This document shows, one piece after another, positions 24,911 through 32,961 of a DNA stretch of 64,000 nucleotides. The number at the start of each line of letters is the position of its first letter. The stretch's first letter is position 1. The translations under genes and the position numbers were made by a program. This stretch comes from Variovorax sp. PCZ-1 (lineage in GTDB: Bacteria; Pseudomonadota; Gammaproteobacteria; Burkholderiales; Burkholderiaceae_C): assembly GCF_018413605.1 (NCBI RefSeq), contig NZ_JAHCDN010000001.1, positions 992,001-1,056,000 on the forward strand, read 5' to 3'. The notes below the pieces were generated by a model. That model made no database searches, was not told where the DNA came from, and was given only the letters and a program-made list of their open reading frames with translations.

Positions 24911-25730
24911 GCCCGATCTGCAGCCGCTCGCAGATGTGGTGCGGCCTTTTCAGGAAGCCGCCGCCAAACTGGATGCGCCGCTTTTTCTGATGGGCGCAGC
25001 GGCGCGTGATGTGATGCTGCTGCATGCCTATGGCATCAAGACGGAGCGCCTCACGCAAGATATGGACTTTGGTGTGATGGTCAAGGATTGGGCTGCTTTT
25101 GCTGCGCTGCGCGAGGCGCTGATCTCGGGCGGCCAATTTGAGGCGCGATCCAAAGAAGCGACTCACAAGCTCTGGCATCGCTCAGGCAGGCCACTGGATA
25201 TCGTGCCGTTTGGCGGCGTAGAAAAGCCCGATCGCACCTTGGCTTGGCCGCCGGGCGAGGAAACGATTTTTGATTGCTTTGGTATGCGCGAGGCTATGCA
25301 GTCTGGCCATGAGGTGCGCTTGCCGCGCGATGTGAGCTTGATCGTGCCCAGCTTGCCCGCATTGGCTTTGCTCAAAATCACGGCTTGGCAAGACCGCAAA
25401 CTCACGCATCCTGGGCGCGATGCAGGAGATTTGATGCTCTATTTGCGCCGCTATCTCGATTGCGATCAATACGATCATGCGGCCCAAAATTACCCAGAAT
25501 TGTTTGAGGCGGCTGATTACGAGCACGAGGTCACGAGTGCGCGATTGCTCGGACGCGATCTAAGGCCATTGCTCAGCGCTGAAGCCGCCGAAAGAGTATT
25601 GGCGATCATGCTGCCAGAAACTGACGCCAGCGGTGTGCGTTTGCTGGCAACGCAATCGCGCTTGGAAATCGGAGCAGCCACCAAAATCATTGCTGGCTTG
25701 TGCGAAGGCCTTCAACACACCATAAGATGA
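24879..25730 (+). CDS. AbiEii-like nucleotidyltransferase toxin
   Basis: 283 aa from ATG 24879 (ATG 24888 also possible). The nucleotidyltransferase signature G-A-A-A-R-D (39-44) and the acidic pair T-Q-D-M-D-F-G (Asp61 and Asp63) fit the polymerase-beta-like fold of AbiEii/MNT toxins, where these aspartates bind metal and GTP. A later K-I-T-A-W-Q-D-R segment resembles the conserved lysine/arginine helix of the family. AbiEii-type toxins act bacteriostatically and abort phage infection. It overlaps abiEi and ends 4 bp before the hsdM start, so the TA pair is inserted into the restriction operon. Confidence 0.75.
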   Translation: MKNMLFNFSNKPDLQPLADVVRPFQEAAAKLDAPLFLMGAAARDVMLLHAYGIKTERLTQDMDFGVMVKDWAAFAALREALISGGQFEARSKEATHKLWHRSGRPLDIVPFGGVEKPDRTLAWPPGEETIFDCFGMREAMQSGHEVRLPRDVSLIVPSLPALALLKITAWQDRKLTHPGRDAGDLMLYLRRYLDCDQYDHAAQNYPELFEAADYEHEVTSARLLGRDLRPLLSAEAAERVLAIMLPETDASGVRLLATQSRLEIGAATKIIAGLCEGLQHTIR

Positions 25731-25734
25731 CACG

Positions 25735-27219
25735 ATGAACACCAACACACTCGTCCAGAAACTCTGGAATTACTGCAACGTGCTGCGCGACGATGGCATG
25801 AGCTATGGCGACTACGTGGAGCAGCTCACTTATTTGCTCTTCCTCAAAATGGCCGATGAGCGCTCGCAGCCGCCGCATAACCAAGCGAGTATCGTGCCCG
25901 CTATTTACGCATGGCCTTCGCTTTTAGACAAAGACGGCGATGAGCTGTTTGACCACTACCGCCACGCGCTAGAAAAGCTGGGCCAAGAGAAGGGCACGCT
26001 GGGCCTGATCTTTGGTAAGGCGCAAAACAAGTTTCAAGACCCAGCCAAGCTACGCCGCGTGATTGTGGATTTGATTGGCGCCGAGACTTGGACGATTTTG
26101 GGTGCCGATGTGAAGGGCGATGCCTACGAGGGCTTGCTAGAGAAAAACGCGCAAGACACCAAGAGCGGGGCAGGGCAATACTTCACGCCCCGCGCTTTGA
26201 TCGCCGCCATGGTGGACTGCATGGCGCCGCAGCCGGGCGAGACGATTTGCGACCCAGCCTGCGGCACAGGCGGCTTTTTATTCACAGCACACAACTACAT
26301 CACCTCTCACAACAAAAGCCTCACCCGTGATCAGCTCAAGCACTTGAAGGAGAAGGCTTTCACGGGCTATGAGCTGGTGCAGGCTACAGCACGGGTGTGC
26401 GCGATGAACATGATGCTGCATGGCATTGGCTCAGAAAAATCGGTGCCGGTGATCGTGGGCGATGCGCTGGTGGCCGATCCCGGAGAGCGCTTTTCGCTGG
26501 TGTTGGCTAATCCACCTTTTGGCAAAAAGAGCAGCACCGTGATCGTGGGCGAAGACGGCCGCTCCAGCACAGAGAAAGACATCATTGAGCGCGATGATTT
26601 TTGGGCGACGACCTCCAACAAGCAGCTCAATTTTGTGCAGCACATCAAAACGCTGTTGGAGACGAATGGCCGGGCGGCGGTGGTCTTGCCCGATAACGTG
26701 CTCTTCGAAGGCGGCGCGGGCGAAACGATTCGCCGCAAGCTGCTGCATGAATGCGATCTGCATACCCTGCTGCGCTTGCCCACGGGCTTGTTTTATGCTC
26801 AGGGCGTGAAGGCGAATGTACTTTTCTTTGAGAAAAAAGAAGCCAGCAAAACGCCTTGGACAAAGCAGCTTTGGATTTATGACCTGCGCACCAATATGCA
26901 CTTCACGCTCAAGACCAGCCCGATGCAGCGCGGTGATTTGGATGAGTTTGTGCAGCTTTACAACGTGGCCAACCGTCGCAAGCGGCAAGCAACGTGGTCG
27001 CCAGAAAACCCATTGGGCCGTTGGCGCGGTTACAGCTATGACGAGCTGATGGCGCGAGACAAGGCAAGCTTGGATATTTTTTGGCTTAAAGACGACAGCT
27101 TGGCAGACAGCGACAACCTGCCACCGCCAGAGGTGATTGCGCAAGAAATTGTGGAAGACCTGCAAGCCGCCTTGGAGCAATTCAAGCTCATTGCTGGGGA
27201 TTTACAGGAGACGGCTTGA
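25735..27219 (+). CDS. hsdM: Type I restriction system, M (methyltransferase) subunit
   Basis: 494 aa. The N-terminal HsdM helical domain is followed by an N6-adenine methyltransferase with AdoMet motif D-P-A-C-G-T-G-G-F (173-181) and catalytic N-P-P-F-G (259-263). With HsdS it methylates the target; with HsdR it restricts unmodified DNA. It is separated from hsdR and hsdS by about 4.2 kb of accessory genes, yet shares their direction and follows abiEii by 4 bp, so its expression may be coupled to the TA operon. The usual start motif L-V-Q-K-L-W-N-Y-C-N supports ATG 25735. Confidence 0.96.
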   Translation: MNTNTLVQKLWNYCNVLRDDGMSYGDYVEQLTYLLFLKMADERSQPPHNQASIVPAIYAWPSLLDKDGDELFDHYRHALEKLGQEKGTLGLIFGKAQNKFQDPAKLRRVIVDLIGAETWTILGADVKGDAYEGLLEKNAQDTKSGAGQYFTPRALIAAMVDCMAPQPGETICDPACGTGGFLFTAHNYITSHNKSLTRDQLKHLKEKAFTGYELVQATARVCAMNMMLHGIGSEKSVPVIVGDALVADPGERFSLVLANPPFGKKSSTVIVGEDGRSSTEKDIIERDDFWATTSNKQLNFVQHIKTLLETNGRAAVVLPDNVLFEGGAGETIRRKLLHECDLHTLLRLPTGLFYAQGVKANVLFFEKKEASKTPWTKQLWIYDLRTNMHFTLKTSPMQRGDLDEFVQLYNVANRRKRQATWSPENPLGRWRGYSYDELMARDKASLDIFWLKDDSLADSDNLPPPEVIAQEIVEDLQAALEQFKLIAGDLQETA

Positions 27220-27244
27220 GCTAGTATTGCGGCACAATGAAAGC

Positions 27245-29080
27245 ATGATCCGCTTCGGCCTAGCCTGCCTTTTTGCTGCTTTTTCGCTGCCCGCTGCTGC
27301 AGGGCATGCCTATTCGCTATGGGGCGACATCAAATACCCGTCTGGTTTTACGCATTTTGATTATGTGAACCCCAATGCGCCCAAGGGCGGGGAGCTGGTG
27401 GCGGTGAGTAATTTGCGGGTGAGCACCTTTGACAAATACAACCCTTTCACGATTCGGGGCACGGCGCCGGCTTATTTGGATGCTTTGCTGTTTGAAAGCC
27501 TGCTTGCGGGCGCGATGGATGAGCCGGGCACGGGCTATGGGCTACTGGCTGAGGATGTGACTGTTGCTCCTGATGGTTTGAGCGCGGTATTCAAGTTGCG
27601 CACAGCTGCAAAGTTTCACAATGGCAAACCTGTGCTTGCCCTTGATGTGAAACACAGCTTTGAGGTGCTGACGAGCAAATTCGTGAGGCCGGCGTATCGC
27701 TCCTTGCTAGAAGATGTGTCGGGTGTGGATGTGCTAGATGAGCGCACCGTGCGTTTTAATTTCAAAAAGAAAAATCGAGAGTTGCCGCTCACCGTGGGCG
27801 GTATCCCGATCTTCAGCCGTGATTGGGGGCTGGAGAAAGACGGTAAACGCAAGCCGTTTGATCAAGTGGTGATGGATATACCGATTGGCAGCGGTGCTTA
27901 CAAAATCGGCAAAGTCAATTTTGGCAAAGATATCACCTATGAGCGCGATACTGGCTATTGGGGAAAAGATATCAATGTGAATCGCGGTAGTCATAATTTC
28001 GACAAAATCACGATCAAAATTTACAAAGACAATACGGCACGCTTGGAAGGCCTCAAAGCCGGTGAGTTTGATTTCATGCAATCACACTCTGCGAGCGAGT
28101 GGGTCAGGCGCGTGAACGGTAAACGCTTCGATCAAGGCCTTCTGACAAAACGAGAATTCAAACACAACTTGCCGACTGGTTTTCAGAGCTATGTGCTCAA
28201 CACACGCAAACCAAAATTGCAAGATGTGCGAGTACGCGAAGCAATCAGTCTGGCCCTAGATTTCAACTGGCTCAACGCGAGACTGGCCTACCATCAGCTT
28301 GAACGGGTCAATGGTTTATTTGGCAACACAGATTGCCATGCAAAGGGGTTACCTGATGAAGCGCAGTTGAAATTGCTGGAGCCGTGGCGCAGCAAAATAC
28401 CTCCTTCTGCGTTTGGACTAATGACTCAGCCTGCCAACTCTGGCGCCAAAGAGCCAAATCCAGCGGAGCTAAGAGCGAATTTGAAACGTGCGGTCGCTTT
28501 GCTTAAGGAAGCTGGTTGGGAGGTCAAAGACGGTGTCATGCGCAACGCTAAAGGAGAGCCTTTGGCATTGGAGTACTTGGATAGCTCAGAAGGAGGTTTG
28601 CGTTCGCACACCACTTTATTTCGTAATCTTGAGCGTATTGGCATACAGATCAAACCGCGTATTGTGGACTTTGCGCTTTATCAGAATCGCTTGCAAAAAT
28701 TTGATTACGACTTCATCACCTTGGCCTATCCAGGCACGCAAAATCCTGGTCAAGAGTATGTAGAAATGTTTGGCAGCAAAGAAGCAGATACGCCTAGTGG
28801 GCAAAATTACACAGGCATGAAGAATCCTGCTGTTGATGAGCTGATTTCTAAGATGGTGTCGGCTCAATCGAAAGCAGAATTACTGCCTGTCTGCCGAGCA
28901 CTTGAGCGCGTGATTGCACACAGCCATGTCTTGATTCCACAATGGACGAGCGGCCAACATAATTTGGCCTATGCAGGTCGAAAATTGGCTTTCAAGGAGC
29001 CGATGCCGCCTTATGCCAAAGCAGACGCATGGCTGATTGATACTTGGTGGGCTAAGCCAGCGAGCGGGGAGGGCAAATAA
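27245..29080 (+). CDS. yejA: Peptide ABC transporter substrate-binding protein, YejA-like
   Basis: 611 aa from ATG 27245. A signal peptide with hydrophobic core ends near A-A-A-G-H-A (about 19), so it is periplasmic. The body follows the YejA pattern: G-x-x-K-Y-P-x-G-F-x-H-F-D-Y-V-N-P-x-A-P-K-G-G at the start of the mature protein, then F-D-x-x-N-P-F, consistent with the SBP family 5 fold. YejABEF imports microcin C and other peptides in enterobacteria. Four consecutive genes in the same order, with touching or overlapping ends, support the operon assignment. Confidence 0.9.
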   Translation: MIRFGLACLFAAFSLPAAAGHAYSLWGDIKYPSGFTHFDYVNPNAPKGGELVAVSNLRVSTFDKYNPFTIRGTAPAYLDALLFESLLAGAMDEPGTGYGLLAEDVTVAPDGLSAVFKLRTAAKFHNGKPVLALDVKHSFEVLTSKFVRPAYRSLLEDVSGVDVLDERTVRFNFKKKNRELPLTVGGIPIFSRDWGLEKDGKRKPFDQVVMDIPIGSGAYKIGKVNFGKDITYERDTGYWGKDINVNRGSHNFDKITIKIYKDNTARLEGLKAGEFDFMQSHSASEWVRRVNGKRFDQGLLTKREFKHNLPTGFQSYVLNTRKPKLQDVRVREAISLALDFNWLNARLAYHQLERVNGLFGNTDCHAKGLPDEAQLKLLEPWRSKIPPSAFGLMTQPANSGAKEPNPAELRANLKRAVALLKEAGWEVKDGVMRNAKGEPLALEYLDSSEGGLRSHTTLFRNLERIGIQIKPRIVDFALYQNRLQKFDYDFITLAYPGTQNPGQEYVEMFGSKEADTPSGQNYTGMKNPAVDELISKMVSAQSKAELLPVCRALERVIAHSHVLIPQWTSGQHNLAYAGRKLAFKEPMPPYAKADAWLIDTWWAKPASGEGK

Positions 29081-30115
29081 ATGCTGGCCTATATTCTCAA
29101 GCGATTGCTGCTGATGATTCCTACGCTGTTTGGCGTGCTGCTGCTCACCTTTGTGGTGATTCAGTTCGTGCCCGGTGGCCCTGTAGAGCAGTACATGGCT
29201 GAAGCGCGAGCGGCCAAGGCTGGGGGCTCAGAAGGTGCAGCATTTGGTTTTGAATACCGAGGTGACAAAGGTGTGGATGCCAAGCGTCTGGCGGAGATCA
29301 AGGCTTTGTATGGCTTTGACAAGAGTGCACCAGAGCGCTTTTGGATCATGCTCAAGCAATATCTCACGTTTGATTTGGGCAAAAGCTTTTTTCAAAATAA
29401 GCCGGTATGGGATTTGATCAAAGAGAAATTGCCAGTTTCGATTTCGCTGGGGCTGTGGACATTTTTTCTCACGTATTTGATTTCAATCCCGCTGGGCATC
29501 AAAAAAGCCGTGCGCGCAGGCAGTGGTTTTGATTTGTGGACGACCCTGATTGTGCTGATCGGTTATGCGATTCCAGGCTTCGTACTTGGGGTGTTTTTGC
29601 TCGTGGTATTTGGCGGGCAATTGCAATGGTTTCCGCTGCGAGGATTGACTTCAAGCAACTGGGAAACCCTGTCGCTCGGTGCAAAAATCGTGGATTACCT
29701 CTGGCACATCGCCATGCCTGTGACGGCGATGGTGGTTGGCAGTTTTGCCACGGTGACGATGCTCACGAAGAATTCATTTCTGGAAGAGATTCGTAAACAA
29801 TACGTGATCACGGCGCGAGCTAAAGGCCTCTCTGAATCGCGTGTGCTTTATGGGCATGTGTTTCGCAATGCGATGCTGCAAATCGTAGCGGGCATTCCCG
29901 GGGCATTTATTGGCGCTTTTTTTGCCGGCTCCTTGCTCATAGAAACTTTGTTTTCGCTGGATGGCTTGGGGCTGCTCGGTTATGAGGCAGTGATTCGGCG
30001 AGACTATCCGGTGGTGCTGGGCACGCTGTATCTGTTCACGCTGATTGGGTTGGTGGTGAAGTTGATCTCTGATTTGAGCTACGTCCTAATCGATCCAAGG
30101 GTGAAGTTCGAATGA
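29081..30115 (+). CDS. yejB: Peptide ABC transporter permease YejB
   Basis: 344 aa, six predicted membrane helices including an N-terminal one (L-L-L-M-I-P-T-L-F-G-V-L-L-L-T-F). The permease coupling loop E-E-I-R-K-Q-Y-V-I-T-A-R-A-K-G-L-S lies at about 235-250, the position that contacts the ATPase in OppB/DppB proteins. The large periplasmic loop around residues 45-85 is characteristic of YejB. The ATG follows the yejA stop without a gap, and the end overlaps yejE by 4 bp. Confidence 0.93.
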   Translation: MLAYILKRLLLMIPTLFGVLLLTFVVIQFVPGGPVEQYMAEARAAKAGGSEGAAFGFEYRGDKGVDAKRLAEIKALYGFDKSAPERFWIMLKQYLTFDLGKSFFQNKPVWDLIKEKLPVSISLGLWTFFLTYLISIPLGIKKAVRAGSGFDLWTTLIVLIGYAIPGFVLGVFLLVVFGGQLQWFPLRGLTSSNWETLSLGAKIVDYLWHIAMPVTAMVVGSFATVTMLTKNSFLEEIRKQYVITARAKGLSESRVLYGHVFRNAMLQIVAGIPGAFIGAFFAGSLLIETLFSLDGLGLLGYEAVIRRDYPVVLGTLYLFTLIGLVVKLISDLSYVLIDPRVKFE

Positions 30116-31212
30116 ATACCACCTCAACCGTTCGGGCTGAGCTTGTCGAAGCCTTGCCAAGCCCTTCGACAAGCTCAGCCCGAAGGGAGAGTGCATCCCC
30201 TTCCAAACGCGCATGGCTTCGCTTCAAACGCAATCGTTTGGGCTATTGGAGTTTGATCATTTTGGTGGCGATCTTCTTGCTCAGTCTTGTTGCAGAAATC
30301 GTGTCCAATGACAAGCCTTTAGTTGCGCGCTACAACGGACAATGGCTTTTTCCTATGGTGCAAAACGTGCCTGAAACTGCCATTGGCGGAGATTTTCAGA
30401 CGAATGCGGATTTCCTCGATCCCTTCGTAAAAGAGCAGTTCGCGAAAGACGGCAATTTTGCGCTGATGCCAATCAATCCTTATCACCACAGCACGCTGAA
30501 TTACTACGCTAAAGCGCCCAACCCCGCGCCTCCATCTTGGGACAACTGGCTGGGCACGGATGACCGTGGCCGAGATGTCGCAGCGCGCTTACTTTATGGT
30601 TTCCGCGTCAGCATGTTGTTCGCACTGGCGCTCACCGTGATCGGCGTGGTGCTTGGCATCATCACAGGTGCAATACAGGGCTACTTTGCAGGCAAGACGG
30701 ATCTGTTTTTTCAGCGTTTCATTGAAATTTGGGGCTCGATGCCAGAGCTGTATTTGCTGATCATTTTTGCTGCAGTGTTTGAGCCGAGCGTACTGTTGCT
30801 GGTCGTGTTACTCAGCATGTTTGGATGGATGGGATTATCCGACTACGTGCGAGCGGAGTTTTTACGAAATCGGCAAATGGATTACGTGCGATCAGCACGA
30901 GCGCTGGGGGCGAGTCATTGGCAAATCATCTCGCGGCATGTGCTGCCCAACAGCCTGACGCCGGTGATCACTTTCTTACCCTTCCGCATGAGCGGTGCGA
31001 TTTTGGCGCTCACTTCGCTGGATTTTTTGGGGCTGGGCGTGCCGCCTGGCACACCATCTTTAGGCGAGATGCTTGCAATTGGGAAAAACAGCATTGATGC
31101 TTGGTGGATCAGCTTGGCGACGTTTGCTGTATTGGTGATCACATTGCTGCTACTGACTTTCATGGGCGATGCTTTGCGCGATGCGCTTGACCCGAGAAAG
31201 GCGGATGTATGA
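30112..31212 (+). CDS. yejE: Peptide ABC transporter permease YejE
   Basis: 366 aa OppC/YejE-type permease: coupling loop S-D-Y-V-R-A-E-F-L-R-N-R-Q-M-D-Y-V-R-S-A-R-A-L-G at about 240-265, a large periplasmic domain (about 65-145) after the first helix. Residues about 5-24 (alternating V-R-A-E-L-V-E-A and S-T-S-S-A-R) come from an inverted pair of family B repeats, so the native N-terminus probably starts near S-K-R-A-W-L-R-F-K-R-N-R. A start inside or after the repeat is possible, but no later ATG or ribosome site is obvious. Confidence 0.92.
   Translation: MNTTSTVRAELVEALPSPSTSSARRESASPSKRAWLRFKRNRLGYWSLIILVAIFLLSLVAEIVSNDKPLVARYNGQWLFPMVQNVPETAIGGDFQTNADFLDPFVKEQFAKDGNFALMPINPYHHSTLNYYAKAPNPAPPSWDNWLGTDDRGRDVAARLLYGFRVSMLFALALTVIGVVLGIITGAIQGYFAGKTDLFFQRFIEIWGSMPELYLLIIFAAVFEPSVLLLVVLLSMFGWMGLSDYVRAEFLRNRQMDYVRSARALGASHWQIISRHVLPNSLTPVITFLPFRMSGAILALTSLDFLGLGVPPGTPSLGEMLAIGKNSIDAWWISLATFAVLVITLLLLTFMGDALRDALDPRKADV
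30128..30187. repeat. Inverted pair of family B repeats at the yejE start
   Basis: CCGTTCGGGCTGAGCTTGTC...GAAG followed by CTTCGAC and AAGCTCAGCCCGAAGG on the other strand, separated by about 12 bp, forming a strong hairpin within the first codons of yejE. Confidence 0.9.
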
Positions 31213-32840
31213 GCGCCTTGCTAGAGGTCAAAGATTTGAAGGTGTCTTTCGGCGGCAAAGAAGTCGTCAAAGGCATCCATTTTTCTATCAACGCGGGAGA
31301 GAAACTCGCTCTGGTTGGCGGATCGGGTTCGGGTAAATCGGTCACTGCACTGAGCCTACTGCGCCTCGCACTGAACGCCAAAATCAGTGGCCAAGCCTTA
31401 TTCGATGGGCGCGACACGCTAGCTATTTCAGAGCAAGAACTCGAAGGCTTGCGTGGCGACGATATTGCCATGATCTTCCAAGAGCCGATGACGGCGCTCA
31501 ATCCTTTGATGACGATTGGGCGGCAAATTGCTGAAATCATCGAGCTGAAAAAGGGCGCCTCAAAGCAAGAGGCGCACAACAGAGCGATTGAATTACTGAT
31601 CGAAGTAGGCATTCCTGAGCCCGAGCGCCGCGCGGCGCAATTTCCGCATCAGCTCTCAGGCGGTCAGCGCCAGCGCGCGATGATCGCCATGGCTTTGTCT
31701 TGCAACCCCAAGCTGCTGCTGGCTGATGAACCCACCACCGCGCTGGATGTGACGCTTCGTTTGCAAATCTTGAATCTCATCGGTGAGCTGCAAAAAACGC
31801 GCAATATGGCTGTGCTGCTGATCACGCATGATTTGAATTTGGTGCGCAAGTTTGCAGACCGCATCGCGGTGATGGAAAAAGGGCATGTGGTGGAGCAGGG
31901 CAGCGTGAGCGAGGTGCTGGCCCATCCGCAGCATGCTTATACGCAGCGCTTGCTGGCAAGCAAACCTGTGCGCGATGTTTTGCCTGCTCAGGCAGAGGCT
32001 GCGCCCATGATCAAAGCCGAGAAGCTGCGCATCACCTATCCGAAACCTCTGGGCGGTTTCAAAGGCTGGTTTAAAAAGGGTGAGTTCATCGCCGTGCATG
32101 AAGCCAGCTTGAATTTGGGACGTGGCCAGACCTTGGGCATCATCGGTGAATCTGGCTCTGGCAAATCCACGATGGCGTTGGCGCTGTTGGGTTTGTTACC
32201 CGCTACAAGCACGCATGGGCAGATTTTTTATAAGAGAAAAGAGCATATTGCCGGCTACGATTCTGCGCAGAGTGCTACTGAAAATATAGCATCCATGAAG
32301 TTTGACACTCCACTGCGCCAATCGCTTCAAGTGGTGTTTCAAGACCCCTATTCATCGCTTTCGCCGCGCATGACGATCGAAGAAATCGTGGGCGAAGGTT
32401 TGCGCATTCATGAGCCTTCTCTGAGTGCTGCTCAGCGCCAAGTTCGCGTGCTCGCTGCTTTGCAGGAAGTAGGGTTGGATGAGACTCAATTCCCCGGATT
32501 GCTGCAGCGCTATCCGCACGAATTCTCAGGCGGTCAGCGACAGCGCATTGCGATTGCTCGCGCCTTGATCGTGAATCCGCAAACCATCATTCTGGATGAG
32601 CCCACCAGCGCACTGGATGTGACGATCCAGCAGCAGGTTCTGACGCTCTTACAAAAGCTGCAACGAGAGCGTGGTTTGAGCTATCTCATCATCACGCACG
32701 ATGTCGATGTGATCCGTGCGATGGCGCATGAGGTGCTGGTGATGAAAGACGGCTTGGTGGTGGAGCAGGGCAGTGTGGATACTATGCTGCTCAAGCCGCA
32801 GCAGGAATATACAAAGTTGTTGGTTGCTGCCTCGGTATAA
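31209..32840 (+). CDS. yejF: Peptide ABC transporter ATPase YejF (double domain)
   Basis: 543 aa with two ATPase domains in one chain, typical of YejF. Walker A G-G-S-G-S-G-K-S (37-44) and G-E-S-G-S-G-K-S-T (about 314-322); both signatures read L/F-S-G-G-Q-R-Q-R; Walker B ends D-E-P-T-T/S-A-L-D. The start overlaps yejE by 4 bp. A family A repeat encodes about 15 residues in the Q-loop region of the second domain (I-A-G-Y-D-S-A-Q-S-A-T-E-N-I-A), before the catalytic motifs. It ends the operon; a long inverted repeat follows. Confidence 0.95.
   Translation: MSALLEVKDLKVSFGGKEVVKGIHFSINAGEKLALVGGSGSGKSVTALSLLRLALNAKISGQALFDGRDTLAISEQELEGLRGDDIAMIFQEPMTALNPLMTIGRQIAEIIELKKGASKQEAHNRAIELLIEVGIPEPERRAAQFPHQLSGGQRQRAMIAMALSCNPKLLLADEPTTALDVTLRLQILNLIGELQKTRNMAVLLITHDLNLVRKFADRIAVMEKGHVVEQGSVSEVLAHPQHAYTQRLLASKPVRDVLPAQAEAAPMIKAEKLRITYPKPLGGFKGWFKKGEFIAVHEASLNLGRGQTLGIIGESGSGKSTMALALLGLLPATSTHGQIFYKRKEHIAGYDSAQSATENIASMKFDTPLRQSLQVVFQDPYSSLSPRMTIEEIVGEGLRIHEPSLSAAQRQVRVLAALQEVGLDETQFPGLLQRYPHEFSGGQRQRIAIARALIVNPQTIILDEPTSALDVTIQQQVLTLLQKLQRERGLSYLIITHDVDVIRAMAHEVLVMKDGLVVEQGSVDTMLLKPQQEYTKLLVAASV
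32249..32292 (+). repeat. Family A repeat inside yejF
   Basis: Forward copy GCCGGCTACGATTCTGCGCA then GAGTGCTACTGAAAATATAGC, open in the frame used by the mobA-like, mcm, def and mfd copies. Confidence 0.8.
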
Positions 32841-32863
32841 AGCTTAGCGTTCGATGCTTATTT

Positions 32864-32952
32864 TTGAACGCAGAAAGCGCAAAAGAAAAATAATTTCTTT
32901 GAATTTCTTTTCTGCGCTTTCTGCGTAACTTTTGCGTCTTCTGCGTTCAAAT
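32864..32952. terminator. Nested inverted repeats between yejF and the M16 gene
   Basis: Inner arms ACGCAGAAAGCGCA (32869-32882) and TGCGCTTTCTGCGT (32914-32927); outer arms TTTGAACGCAGAA (32864-32876) and TTCTGCGTTCAAA (32940-32952) can pair instead. A bidirectional terminator between convergent genes, with two alternative folds. Confidence 0.6.
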
Positions 32953-32961
32953 TTTCAGAAT

